Shown: piece by piece, positions 45,020-53,782 of the stretch
How positions within the stretch are numbered: the stretch's first letter is position 1
How the letters are laid out: every line of letters starts with the position of its first letter
NCBI RefSeq assembly: GCF_050433505.1
Contig: NZ_JBNPXC010000002.1
Coordinates: 248,001 to 312,000 of the forward strand
DNA from: Methanobacterium_D oryzae
GTDB taxonomy: Archaea > Methanobacteriota > Methanobacteria > Methanobacteriales > Methanobacteriaceae
Length of the DNA: 64,000 nt
Direction: 5' to 3'
Made by a program: the position numbers and the translations under genes
The notes under the pieces: generated by a model
Told to the model about the DNA's origin: nothing
The model's database searches: none
Seen by the model: the letters and a program-made list of their open reading frames with translations, nothing else

Positions 45020-46258
45020 ATGAAACTACTAACAGGGATAGGTACAAGTTTCTATGTTGGAGTTGGTAGAGTAAGAAAAATAGAAACTGATGAGGACATT
45101 TCTAAAATTAAAGAAGGAGAAATAATTGTAGTTTCTAAAGCTTCACGAGATATGCTTTTACATCTTCAAAAGGCTGGAGGAGTTATAACAGATTATGGGG
45201 GAATAACAAGTCACGTAGCAATTATACTCCGAGAGCTAAAGGTTCCATGTATTGTTGGGGCTAAAAATGCAACAGATATTCTTGAAAATGGAATGATAGT
45301 CACTGTTGATGGGAAAACAGGTAATGTTTATGGAGGGTTTATGGAATTTGAAAGTGAAAAGGAGCTTTTTGAAATTTATAATCCTGCAACAAAGATTAAA
45401 GTTAATTTAAATGTCCCTGAAATTGCAGAAAGCGCTGCATCATACTCGGATGGTGTTGGTTCTATAAGAATTGAGAATATGATAGTAAGGACATTAAAAC
45501 ATCCTCAAAAACTTTTAGAAGAAGGAAAATTAGCCACTACTATTGCTGATGGAGTAAGAATAATTGCAGACGCATTTTATCCAAAACCAGTATGGTTTAG
45601 AACATTTGATATACCGACAGATGAATTAAAACGCCTTAAAGGTGGAGAAATTGAACCATATGAACAAAATCCTCTTTTAGGGCTTAGGGGAATATATAAA
45701 GATTTAAAAACTCCAGATATATTAGAAGCTGAATTTGAGGCAATAAAGTGCTTGATAGATGAAGGTTATTATAATTTAGGTCTTAAAATACCATTTGTAA
45801 GAGATATCAAGGAATATATTTTATCAAAGAAAATATTAAAAGATACTGGATTAAAGCCCCATAAAGATATTGATGTTGGAGTTTCAGTTGAAACACCATC
45901 TTTGGTTTGTACATTTGATGAATTTATAAAAGAGGGCATTGATTTTATGACCTTGGGTATGAGCGATCTGGCGATGTGTGCACTTGCAGTAGATAGGAGA
46001 GGTGTTAGGGTTGCAAAGCATTTTAATTTGATGCATCCTGCAGTTTTAAAGATGGTAGAACTTGTAATTAATAAATGCAACCAGAATGGAATAGAAAGCT
46101 GCATATGTGGATATGCAGGAGGAGATCCAGAAATAGTAAAAAAGCTTGTTAAATATGGTATAAGTTGCATTTCAACAAATCCAGATCAGATACTTAAAAT
46201 ACGAAAAACCGTATATGATGTGGAAAATGGAATTATTTTAAAAGGATTTAAAAAATAA
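45020..46258 (+). CDS. PEP synthase-like protein lacking the ATP-grasp domain
   Basis: 412 residues with the two C-terminal modules of PEP synthase. A swivelling phosphohistidine domain has ITDYGGITSHVAIIL (His65). A PEP/pyruvate-binding barrel has NPLLGLRGI, IPFVRDIKEY, VSVETPSLVCTFDEF, MTLGMSDLAMCAL and CICGYAGGDPE. The N-terminal ATP-grasp domain that phosphorylates the histidine in full enzymes is missing, so it needs a partner or has another role. ATG at 45020 is used; a TTG nine bases earlier is possible, and no Shine-Dalgarno sequence precedes either. It converges with hisA across the hairpin array. Confidence 0.8.
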   Translation: MKLLTGIGTSFYVGVGRVRKIETDEDISKIKEGEIIVVSKASRDMLLHLQKAGGVITDYGGITSHVAIILRELKVPCIVGAKNATDILENGMIVTVDGKTGNVYGGFMEFESEKELFEIYNPATKIKVNLNVPEIAESAASYSDGVGSIRIENMIVRTLKHPQKLLEEGKLATTIADGVRIIADAFYPKPVWFRTFDIPTDELKRLKGGEIEPYEQNPLLGLRGIYKDLKTPDILEAEFEAIKCLIDEGYYNLGLKIPFVRDIKEYILSKKILKDTGLKPHKDIDVGVSVETPSLVCTFDEFIKEGIDFMTLGMSDLAMCALAVDRRGVRVAKHFNLMHPAVLKMVELVINKCNQNGIESCICGYAGGDPEIVKKLVKYGISCISTNPDQILKIRKTVYDVENGIILKGFKK

Positions 46259-46295
46259 AATAAGAATTTTTTATAATTTTTGGTATTTAAGAGCT

Positions 46296-46531
46296 GTTAA
46301 AATCTATGATTTTAACGCCCAGAAATCCTTTGGATTTCGAGGGCTATCGAAATTTACGATTTCGATGCACCAAAATCTTAGATTTTGAGTGCTGTTAAAA
46401 TCTATGATTTCGATGTTTGATAAACTCCGTTTATCAACGCAAAAATTTTCAATTCTCGCAAAATTCATTTGCGAGTTTGAAAATCAAAGATTTTCAATTT
46501 TTGCATGCCCCAAATGCTACGCATTTGAGGG
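46296..46531. repeat. Array of about nine short hairpins between convergent genes
   Basis: A run of adjoining inverted repeats, stems 7-9 bp and loops mostly 3 nt. Examples: GTTAAAATC-TAT-GATTTTAAC (46296-46316), GAAATCC-TTT-GGATTTC (46322-46338), CAAAATC-TTA-GATTTTG (46371-46387), TTGATAAAC-TCC-GTTTATCAA (46417-46437), TTGAAAATC-AAA-GATTTTCAA (46477-46497), CAAATGC-TAC-GCATTTG (46511-46527). Several are closed by an outer GCCC/GGGC-, GCAC/GTGC- or CCC/GGG-type clamp with a bulged A. The last two hairpins lie inside the 3' end of hisA. Confidence 0.85.
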
Positions 46532-47237
46532 ACTCTTCAAAGTCAATTTTACCTTTATATAATGCAGAACCAATTACAACTCCACTAACATCAGTTTTGC
46601 TGAGTTTTTCAATATCTTCAATTGATGTAACTCCACCTGAATAAATAACAGGTATATTTACAGCATTTAGGAGATCTAAAAGTGGTTTAGTATCAAATCC
46701 TTTTAAAAGACCTTCAAAATCAACATTTGTAAATAAAATTTCTCCAGCACCCCTTTTTTCGAATATTTTTCCAAATTCGGGGGCACTTTTAGATGTTTTT
46801 TCGCTCCAGCCTTTTATAACAACTTTAGAATCTTTACTGTCAAGAGCTACAATTATTCTACTGGATCCAAATTCACTTGAAAGCTCTTCTACAATTTCTG
46901 GATTTTCTATTGCTACTGTACCTAAAATTACTTTATCAACACCAATTTTAAGTAGATTTACAGCATCTTCTTTTGTTCTTATGCCTCCACCCATTTGAAT
47001 TGGAACATTCACCTCATTTACTATCTTTTTAATTAGGTCTAAATTTTTTTCTTTATCTCCAAAAGCACCATCTAAATCTATAATATGTAGAATATTGGCA
47101 CCTCTACGTTCCCAATCTTTCGCAACTTCAGCAGGGTTTTCGATAACCACTTGTTCTGTTTCAGGTTGTCCCTGTACTAGCTGAACACATTTTCCATCTT
47201 TAATATCCACTGCAGGGATTATAATCATTTTTGACAT
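46494..47237 (-). CDS. hisA: Phosphoribosylformimino-AICAR-phosphate isomerase HisA
   Basis: Fourth-step isomerase of histidine synthesis, a beta/alpha barrel of 247 residues. The opening IIIPAVDIKDGKCVQLVQG carries the catalytic Asp. The second phosphate-binding half has VNIPVIYSGGVTSIEDIEKL and GVVIGSALYKGKIDF. The start is ATG 47237 (MSKMIII), after an AGTGAT. An upstream in-frame codon adds MIIKSDI but sits before the ribosome-binding site. The last ~12 codons fall within the hairpin array and give an odd tail (ESLKCVAFGACKN) beyond the normal end near Asp-Phe-Glu-Glu. It appears isolated from other his genes. Confidence 0.93.
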   Translation of the reverse strand: MSKMIIIPAVDIKDGKCVQLVQGQPETEQVVIENPAEVAKDWERRGANILHIIDLDGAFGDKEKNLDLIKKIVNEVNVPIQMGGGIRTKEDAVNLLKIGVDKVILGTVAIENPEIVEELSSEFGSSRIIVALDSKDSKVVIKGWSEKTSKSAPEFGKIFEKRGAGEILFTNVDFEGLLKGFDTKPLLDLLNAVNIPVIYSGGVTSIEDIEKLSKTDVSGVVIGSALYKGKIDFEESLKCVAFGACKN

Positions 47238-47371
47238 AATATCACTCTTTATTATCAATATAAATATAATTTTAGTAATTAAAATTTATTAAAATTAGAT
47301 ATATAATTAAAATTACTTATGGAAACAAAGCCGGATCAAGGAATCTTATCTTCCTTGTATTAAATTAAGTT

Positions 47372-47590
47372 CTATTTTGCACTATTTCTAAGTGCAATTT
47401 TGCTTGTTACCATAGTTTTTGCAGATAAAAGAGTTCTATCTTTTGTATCCCTATTTTTAATTTCAGATTCTATTTTTTGAAGAAGTGCCTCTAAATCTTC
47501 ATCTTTACAATGGTTAACTTCTTCTATGATGTCATATCTTTCGATTTTGGATTTATTTTTATGATCACGTTTCTTTCTAAATAATTCCAT
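47372..47590 (-). CDS. Hypothetical small charged protein
   Basis: 72 residues from ATG 47590, 9 nt after GAGGT; another ATG at 47599 touches the ribosome-binding site. The chain is highly charged (MELFRKKRDHKNKSK at the start) with a probable helical middle (DEDLEALLQKIESEIKNRD) and a basic tail ending NSAK. No family was recognised. The basic ends suggest nucleic-acid or ribosome contact, which is speculation. It lies alone between hisA and a divergent hypothetical gene. Confidence 0.5.
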   Translation of the reverse strand: MELFRKKRDHKNKSKIERYDIIEEVNHCKDEDLEALLQKIESEIKNRDTKDRTLLSAKTMVTSKIALRNSAK

Positions 47591-47862
47591 TTCATTCATA
47601 CCTCTATATATTTTACATTTAATATTTTATAGCATTTAGTATTTAGATTTTTTTATTTTGAGCCTTATAATTTCTAATATAATAAAAAAGAGTATTTAAA
47701 TTTGAACTTTTCACAATGAATTATAATTTTTGCGATAAATAATAATAAAAATTCTTTTTAATTCAACTTATTTAAAAAAATTTTATAAATTTGTTATTAC
47801 AAATAAATTAATATAATTATTTAGTAATTTGCATAATTTTAGGCAAAAAAGGAGTTGTTAAG

Positions 47863-48276
47863 ATGAAATCAATGGAAATAACTGCAAATATGGACTCAAA
47901 AAGGAAGCTTTTAACAGCACTATTTTGGACAAACCGAAAAGGTGCTAGAACAGAGGGATGTGCACCATTTCTTATTGAAAAAATTAGTACAGAAAATGAA
48001 ACATACACAGCCCGAAAAGACAAATTCCTTAAAATAAATGATGAAATATTAAATGATATTTTAGACAATATAGAAAATCAAAAAAATGTTGATTTTATAT
48101 TAAAACTTGGAAAAGAAACTTTCAACGCTTCATTAAGTCATAACACATTTTCAATATCAGCAGAAAGATCAAAGGAATTAGAAGAAGAAATTATAGAAAA
48201 ATTAGAAATGGAAATGAAAAAGAAATATCCAAACATTTGTGACTCTTTCCCTCCTCGGGTTGGAATTCGTAAATAA
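47863..48276 (+). CDS. Hypothetical protein
   Basis: 137 residues of unknown family. The N-terminal half contains KRKLLTALFWTNRKGARTEGCAPFLIEKIS, and the C-terminal part is helical and charged (SKELEEEIIEKLEMEMKKKYP), ending FPPRVGIRK. ATG at 47863 lies 8 nt after GGAG, a good initiation site, which supports a real gene. It precedes truA by 115 bases on the same strand. No catalytic motif is seen; no function is proposed. Confidence 0.55.
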   Translation: MKSMEITANMDSKRKLLTALFWTNRKGARTEGCAPFLIEKISTENETYTARKDKFLKINDEILNDILDNIENQKNVDFILKLGKETFNASLSHNTFSISAERSKELEEEIIEKLEMEMKKKYPNICDSFPPRVGIRK

Positions 48277-48391
48277 CTTGACTTTTCATTTTATTTTTTA
48301 TATTACAAATTTTTAAGACATTACTAATAACGTTTATTTTTATTTAGAGACTATATTTTAATGATTTTTTAATTTTTGTAAAGGTGAACTA

Positions 48392-49198
48392 ATGAGAAAA
48401 GTGGCATTAAAAGTAGCATATATTGGAACAGATTTTCATGGATTTCAAAGGCAACCTGATGTAAAAACAGTAGAAGGCGAACTTATAGGGGCTTTAAAAG
48501 CATTAAATCTAATTGATGACTTGAAGGATTCAGGATATTCAATAGCAGGAAGAACTGATAGGGGAGTACATGCTCTTGGTAATGTCATTTCTTTTAGAAC
48601 AAATGAGGAAGTAGTAATAAATCAAATAAATGATTATTTACCAAAAAGTATACGAATCTTAGCTAAAGCAGGAGTACGCTTTGGATTTAAGCCAAGGTAT
48701 GCAAAAAGCAGACATTACAGATATATAATTGTAAATAGAAAAGATTTGAATTTAAAAGCAATGAAAGAAGCATCACAAGTACTTGAAGGAACACATGATT
48801 TTTCTAATTTCTCTAAAAGAAGTGAGAGAAATCCGATAAGAACAATAGATAGCATAGAAATTTCAAAAAAGAATGATATTATAATGATTGATGTGGTTGG
48901 GGAAAGTTTTCTCTGGAATATGGTCCGAAAGATTGCATCAGTATTATTTTTAGTTGGAAATAATGAATTAAATATCAGTGAAATCCAAACTATGCTTGAT
49001 CCTTCAATTACATATTCAGTTACTCCAATGCTACCAGAAGGACTAATTTTGATGGATACGCAATATGAAAATATAAATTTTAAATATGATGAATATGCTA
49101 AAAATAAATTTTTATCAGCATTAGAAGAAGAATATGATTATAATATGACAATTGCAGCTGTAGAAAACGTTATGATGGATAAATTAGCCGATCATTAG
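48392..49198 (+). CDS. truA: tRNA pseudouridine synthase TruA
   Basis: Makes pseudouridine 38-40 in the anticodon arm of tRNAs. The 268-residue protein has the TruA order: ALKVAYIGTDFHGFQRQPDVKTVEGEL, then the catalytic motif AGRTDRGVHALGNVISF with Asp in R-T-D-R, RHYRYIIVNR, GTHDFSNFSKR, and ESFLWNMVRKIASVLFLVG near the C-terminus. ATG at 48392 follows GGTGA. It is of normal archaeal length. It follows the hypothetical gene and precedes the sugar-nucleotide cluster. Confidence 0.93.
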   Translation: MRKVALKVAYIGTDFHGFQRQPDVKTVEGELIGALKALNLIDDLKDSGYSIAGRTDRGVHALGNVISFRTNEEVVINQINDYLPKSIRILAKAGVRFGFKPRYAKSRHYRYIIVNRKDLNLKAMKEASQVLEGTHDFSNFSKRSERNPIRTIDSIEISKKNDIIMIDVVGESFLWNMVRKIASVLFLVGNNELNISEIQTMLDPSITYSVTPMLPEGLILMDTQYENINFKYDEYAKNKFLSALEEEYDYNMTIAAVENVMMDKLADH

Positions 49199-49533
49199 AT
49201 ATATTCGGCATTAAATTTAGTTGTATCTGTTTTTAAATTAATTATCTTTTAATATTTTTATAGCTTCGATATGAACGTGATTTATTTATTTTAATTTATT
49301 TAAATATACTAAAGGCATGTTTTAATTGCTTATATATTTAAAAGTCCATTATTTTTTCTTTAAAATTACTAAACTTAATTTATAGGACGCTTTATATTCA
49401 TGGAACTTGACTTATAAAATAAGAAATTAGGATGGCCCTTAAACTTTAATTAACCCTATTCTGCTTTTATTTTAAAATACGATAAATATTTAAGTCTTTA
49501 TAACAATAGTATAGTAATACTAAAATTACAATA
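49199..49533. other. Intergenic region before the sugar-nucleotide cluster
   Basis: About 335 AT-rich bases holding the promoter of the sugar-nucleotide genes, with TATA-like runs at about 49300-49340 and 49480-49500. No gene or RNA recognised. Confidence 0.45.
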
Positions 49534-49542
49534 GGTGATATT

Positions 49543-50700
49543 ATAAAAACAATAATGATGGCAGGCGGAAAAGGGACGCGATTACAACCCCTAACTTTAA
49601 TAAGGCCCAAACCAATGATACCATTGGTAAATAAGCCAATAGCACAATATACGCTTGAAAGGCTTAAAAAATTTGGATTTAAAGACATTATAATGACATT
49701 GAATTACATGTCAACCCACATTAAAAACCATTTTAAAGATGGTGCTGAATTTGGCATGAATATAAGATATTCTGTCGAAAAATGGCCTCTTGGAACTGGA
49801 GGAAGCGTTAAAAAGGCAGAAAAATATATAGATGACACATTTATGGTTGTAAGTGGAGATGTGCTTACTGATGTTAACTTTAAAGATGTTTTAAAGTTTC
49901 ATAAAGAAAAAGGATCAATTGCAACAATGGTACTAACTGAAGTTGAAGATCCAACTCATTTTGGAATAGCTGTAATGGATAAGGACAATAAAATAACTGA
50001 ATATCTGGAAAAACCTTCTCCAAGTGAGGCTTTTAGTAATGTTGCAAATACGGGTATCTACATTTTTGAACCCCAAATATTTGACTTCTTTGAAGGAAAA
50101 GAAGGAGAAGTTGACTTTTCAAAGGATATATTTCCTGAAGTAATCAAAAAGGATGCAGGGATATATGGTTATGTATTTGATGGATACTGGAATGATGTTG
50201 GAAGGCCTGAAACATATCTTGAAGCAACTTACGATATTTTAGACCAAAAGATGGATCAAAACTTCTATAAAACTAAAATTGAAGAAGGAATTGGAAAAAT
50301 AGGGAACATATGGGTAGGAAAAAATGTTTCCATAGATAAAAAAGCAAGAATTGAAGGGCCTGTCGTTATTGGGGATAACTGCAGTATAGAAAAAGGATGT
50401 AAAATATCAAAGGGAAGTGTAATTGGAGATAATGTATCCATTGGAAAAGATGTAAACATTGATGGTGCTGTACTTCTTTCAGACAGTATTATTGAAGATA
50501 ACGCATTTTTAAATGGATGTGTAATTGACACAAGGTGCCTGATTGATGAAAATACTGTTATAGAAAATGGTGTTGTAACAGGAAGCCTTGTTGAAATTGG
50601 AAAAAACAGTATTGTGAGATCTTCAAGGTCTATAAGAAATAATATGAAAATTGTACCTAACTCTATAATAGATTCTGACTTTACTATGGAGGCAAAATAG
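49543..50700 (+). CDS. Sugar-1-phosphate nucleotidyltransferase with left-handed beta-helix (ATA start)
   Basis: Activates a sugar-1-phosphate to an NDP-sugar. Residues 1-235 are the NTP_transferase domain (MMAGGKGTRLQPLTLIRPKPMIP-type loop, VVSGDVLTD for metal, and GYWNDVGRPETYLEA). The C-terminal ~130 residues carry hexapeptide repeats (VIGDNCSIEKGC, VIGDNVSIGKD) typical of GlmU/ManC-like two-domain enzymes. The start is placed at ATA 49543, 4 nt after GGTGA. This supplies Lys-Thr-Ile before MMAGG, as in the family consensus M-K-x-x-x-x-A-G-G. Starting at ATG 49555 would remove the first strand and leave a 16-nt spacing. Sugar specificity unknown. Confidence 0.75.
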   Translation: MKTIMMAGGKGTRLQPLTLIRPKPMIPLVNKPIAQYTLERLKKFGFKDIIMTLNYMSTHIKNHFKDGAEFGMNIRYSVEKWPLGTGGSVKKAEKYIDDTFMVVSGDVLTDVNFKDVLKFHKEKGSIATMVLTEVEDPTHFGIAVMDKDNKITEYLEKPSPSEAFSNVANTGIYIFEPQIFDFFEGKEGEVDFSKDIFPEVIKKDAGIYGYVFDGYWNDVGRPETYLEATYDILDQKMDQNFYKTKIEEGIGKIGNIWVGKNVSIDKKARIEGPVVIGDNCSIEKGCKISKGSVIGDNVSIGKDVNIDGAVLLSDSIIEDNAFLNGCVIDTRCLIDENTVIENGVVTGSLVEIGKNSIVRSSRSIRNNMKIVPNSIIDSDFTMEAK

Positions 50701-50791
50701 AAAATAGAATTTGAATATATCTTTTTTAAGGAATATGGAAACATAATTCCATTAATTTTATTTTTTTATGTTTTTAGATACTGGGGGAAAA

Positions 50792-52099
50792 ATGTCTTTA
50801 TATATAAAAGAGATCCGTGGGGCAGTAAATTCTGAAATTACAAATGAATTTGCTTCAAATCTCGGTAATATCATTGGAAATTTTATGAGACATGGAAAAA
50901 AAGTTGTTGTAGGAAGAGATGTTAATGCATCGTCACAGATGATTAAAAGATCTATTACTGCAGGAATACTTGCAGCAGGAGTTGATGTGATTGATTTTGG
51001 AGTATCACCAATACCGGCAGCTCATTATGGCTCTGATTTATATGATACGGATGTGATTGTCACAATAACAGCTTCTCATCTCTATCCAGAAGAAATAGAC
51101 ATAAAATTATTCAGCGATCATGATATACCTCTTGTTCAAAGACATGCGGAAAAAGTTCCATGGGATAATATAGGTCAACTTTCATACGTCCATGATTACG
51201 TTGATAAATACATAAATGCTGTATTAGAAAATACTAAAAAAGATTTAATAAGCAGTATGGCCCCTAAAGTTGTTATAGATTGTGCAAATGGATCTGCAGT
51301 ACCATTTATGCCTGAAATTTTAAGTAAATTAGGTTCTGAAGCAATACTCTTTGGATGTCAACCTACAAATATTACTGCCAGAAAATTTGCAGAACCAACT
51401 CCAGAAAGCATTTCTCTAGTTTCAAACCTTGTAAACGCAGTAGGGGCAGATATGGGAATTGCAATGGATAACGACGGAGATAGAGTCGTTTTTATTGATG
51501 AACAAGGGAATATAATCAGAGATCAAACTATACTTGGATTACTGGCAAGAGAAGCATTAATAAAGAAACCTGGAGGAACTATAGTATCTTCAGTTGCAGC
51601 ATCAATGTCTTTAGATGAAATTGTAAAGGATCATGGTGGTAATCTTATAAAAGCTCCAATGGATAGTGTTTTAGAGGAAATAATTAAAAATAATGCTGCT
51701 TTTGGTGGCGATGATGCTGGAACATATGTATTTCCCGAATTCCAAAATTGTTTCGATGCTATATTTGCATCAGTTAAAGTGCTTGAAATAGTCTGTAAAC
51801 ATAATAAAACCCTTTCTACACTGGTTAATGAAATACCAGAATATCCAAGGACAGTTTTTTCTGTTGAATGCGAACATGATGAAAAAGATGCTATTTTAGA
51901 AAGTTTAAGAGAAAATTTAGGCGAAAATAGTGAAATTGATACAACAGAAGGAATTAAAGTTATTGAAGAGGACTCATTTGTACTTGTAAGGCCTTCCAGA
52001 TTTGAACCCTTGCTTAGAGTTTATGTAGAAGCCAAATCTTCAGGTAAATTACAAAAGTTAAGTCATGAAATTAAAAAAACCATTGAAAAAAATGATTAA
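50792..52099 (+). CDS. Divergent phosphohexomutase (phosphoglucosamine/phosphomannomutase family)
   Basis: 435-residue member of the alpha-D-phosphohexomutase family. The phospho-Ser loop is TITASHLYPEE (Ser95), where usual enzymes have TASHNP. Metal binding DNDGDR (about 226-231) is intact. The sugar loop reads GGDDAGTYVFPEF instead of the usual GG/E-S/G-H pattern, and the phosphate loop reads RPSRFEPLLRVYVEA instead of R-P-S-G-T-E-P. These changes suggest an altered substrate. The start is ATG 50792, 4 nt after GGGGG; an in-frame ATG at 50768 precedes that site. It sits between the nucleotidyltransferase and DUF460 genes. Confidence 0.78.
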   Translation: MSLYIKEIRGAVNSEITNEFASNLGNIIGNFMRHGKKVVVGRDVNASSQMIKRSITAGILAAGVDVIDFGVSPIPAAHYGSDLYDTDVIVTITASHLYPEEIDIKLFSDHDIPLVQRHAEKVPWDNIGQLSYVHDYVDKYINAVLENTKKDLISSMAPKVVIDCANGSAVPFMPEILSKLGSEAILFGCQPTNITARKFAEPTPESISLVSNLVNAVGADMGIAMDNDGDRVVFIDEQGNIIRDQTILGLLAREALIKKPGGTIVSSVAASMSLDEIVKDHGGNLIKAPMDSVLEEIIKNNAAFGGDDAGTYVFPEFQNCFDAIFASVKVLEIVCKHNKTLSTLVNEIPEYPRTVFSVECEHDEKDAILESLRENLGENSEIDTTEGIKVIEEDSFVLVRPSRFEPLLRVYVEAKSSGKLQKLSHEIKKTIEKND

Positions 52100-52307
52100 T
52101 TCTATTTTTATATATAAACTATAATTTTTTTTATGAGTTCTAATTTTAAATCATTATATTCATATTGGGGAGTACATTTTTATTATTTCAGTTTCATGAG
52201 ATCATAAATAAATTTAAATTATATTACTTTTTAATATATCTATAGAAAAATAATGATATTTGTCCATATCTGATTGTATATATAATGTGCAGTTAGGAGG
52301 AAATTCC

Positions 52308-53693
52308 CTGGTTTATAAAAATATAGACAAAACAGAAGAAACTGAAAACAAAAACTTATTTATAAATCCCAAATCATCTTCTCAAAGACAAAAATGGATT
52401 ATTGTTGGCTATGACCCGGGATTAACTGTTGGAATTGCTATTTTAGATCTTTCGGGAAATGTAATTTCTATAAAAAGCTGTAAAGAAACGTCCAAGGCCG
52501 ATGCAATAACTCATATTATCAGTCATGGAAAAGCAGTTTTAATAGCAACAGATGTCTATCCTGCACCAAAAATGGTTAAAAAACTTGCAGCATCACTTAA
52601 TTCTAAAATATATTCTCCAAGTAAGACCTTCACTGTAAGTTCAAAGACAGGGCTTGTAGATGGCTATTTAAATGAAATATCGAGTACTAATTTCCCTGAA
52701 AATGCTCATGAGAGGGATGCGCTTGCAGCAGCTATTAAAACATACAAGCATTATCAGAAAAAACTCACGCAAATTGAAAAACGAGCTGAAAAACTTAGTT
52801 TATCAAATGAAGATATTGATGAAGTTAAATGCATGGTAATTAAGGGAATTCCAATTACTAAAGCTATAGATGAAATTCTAAATGTTCCAGAAAAGGATGA
52901 CTTGGAAACCCAAATTGAAGAGATGGAAAAAGATATTGATTCAATAGATGAAGAAAAACTTAAAAATATAGAAGAAGCTGCAAGAAAGCTTAAACTAAAA
53001 ATAAAGTCTCAAGAAAGGCAGATTAAAAATTTAAAGCGGAAAAATAAGAACCTCAAAAAAGATGCGGGGAAATATAAAAATAAGGTCTCAACACTTGAAA
53101 GTAAAATCGAAAAATTACATTATGATTACTCAAAGGATATCTTAAGTAAAAAAGAAATATCTTCCAAGGTGGCAATCATAAAAAAACTTCAAGAGAAGTA
53201 TACAGAAGAAAAACAGCGCAGAGAAAAGCTTGAAGAAAATCTGCATTCAATGAAAAAGATTAGAGTAATGGAATTATCAGAAGAGGCAGTGCCTGTAAAA
53301 ATCATAGAATCATTTACAAGAGAGGGAATAAGGGACGCATGTGAATACTGGAAGATTAAAAGAGGAGATGTAGTATTATTATCAAGTACGGAGGGTGGAG
53401 GATCTCAAACAGCTTTATTACTGATTAATATGGGATTAAAAGCAGTTATTGCTGCAGATAAAATGTCTCATCCAGCAGAAGAAGAATTTGAAAAGAACAT
53501 GGTTCCTGTACTTGATGCGAATAATATTGATCTTGAAATGATTGATGAATTTGCAGTAATAGAAGAAGAAGTTTTAAAGAATGAGATAGAAAAATGGAAA
53601 ACTGAAACAGAGGTCAAATTAAAAAAAGAAAAGGAAGATACTCTCCTAAAGGTTATAGATGAGTATCGTGCTCAAAGAAAACGTGGTAAATAA
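52308..53693 (+). CDS. DUF460 protein (RNase H-fold plus long coiled coil; CTG start proposed)
   Basis: 461 residues from a CTG at 52308, exactly 7 nt after GGAGG. In-frame TTG (52260) and GTG (52287) lie before that site and lack one of their own. An RNase H-like DUF460 domain near residues 25-155 shows IIVGYDPGLTVGIAILDLSGNVI and NAHERDALAAAIKTYKHYQ. It is followed by a coiled coil (about 200-335, rich in Lys and Glu). A C-terminal alpha/beta domain follows, with VLLSSTEGGGSQTALLLINMGLKAVIA. DUF460 proteins are archaeal and have a predicted nuclease-like fold. Function unknown; the domain order is typical. Confidence 0.75.
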   Translation: MVYKNIDKTEETENKNLFINPKSSSQRQKWIIVGYDPGLTVGIAILDLSGNVISIKSCKETSKADAITHIISHGKAVLIATDVYPAPKMVKKLAASLNSKIYSPSKTFTVSSKTGLVDGYLNEISSTNFPENAHERDALAAAIKTYKHYQKKLTQIEKRAEKLSLSNEDIDEVKCMVIKGIPITKAIDEILNVPEKDDLETQIEEMEKDIDSIDEEKLKNIEEAARKLKLKIKSQERQIKNLKRKNKNLKKDAGKYKNKVSTLESKIEKLHYDYSKDILSKKEISSKVAIIKKLQEKYTEEKQRREKLEENLHSMKKIRVMELSEEAVPVKIIESFTREGIRDACEYWKIKRGDVVLLSSTEGGGSQTALLLINMGLKAVIAADKMSHPAEEEFEKNMVPVLDANNIDLEMIDEFAVIEEEVLKNEIEKWKTETEVKLKKEKEDTLLKVIDEYRAQRKRGK

Positions 53694-53782
53694 TCTTAAA
53701 AACACATTTATTTTTGAACTATAGCTATCTAAATTTATTTTTTAGAATTAAATTTATTAAGCTTAAAATATTAAGTTCCATT

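Noticed and set aside
46296..46531. CRISPR array
   Set aside because: There are no identical direct repeats with unique spacers; the units are hairpins of differing sequence.
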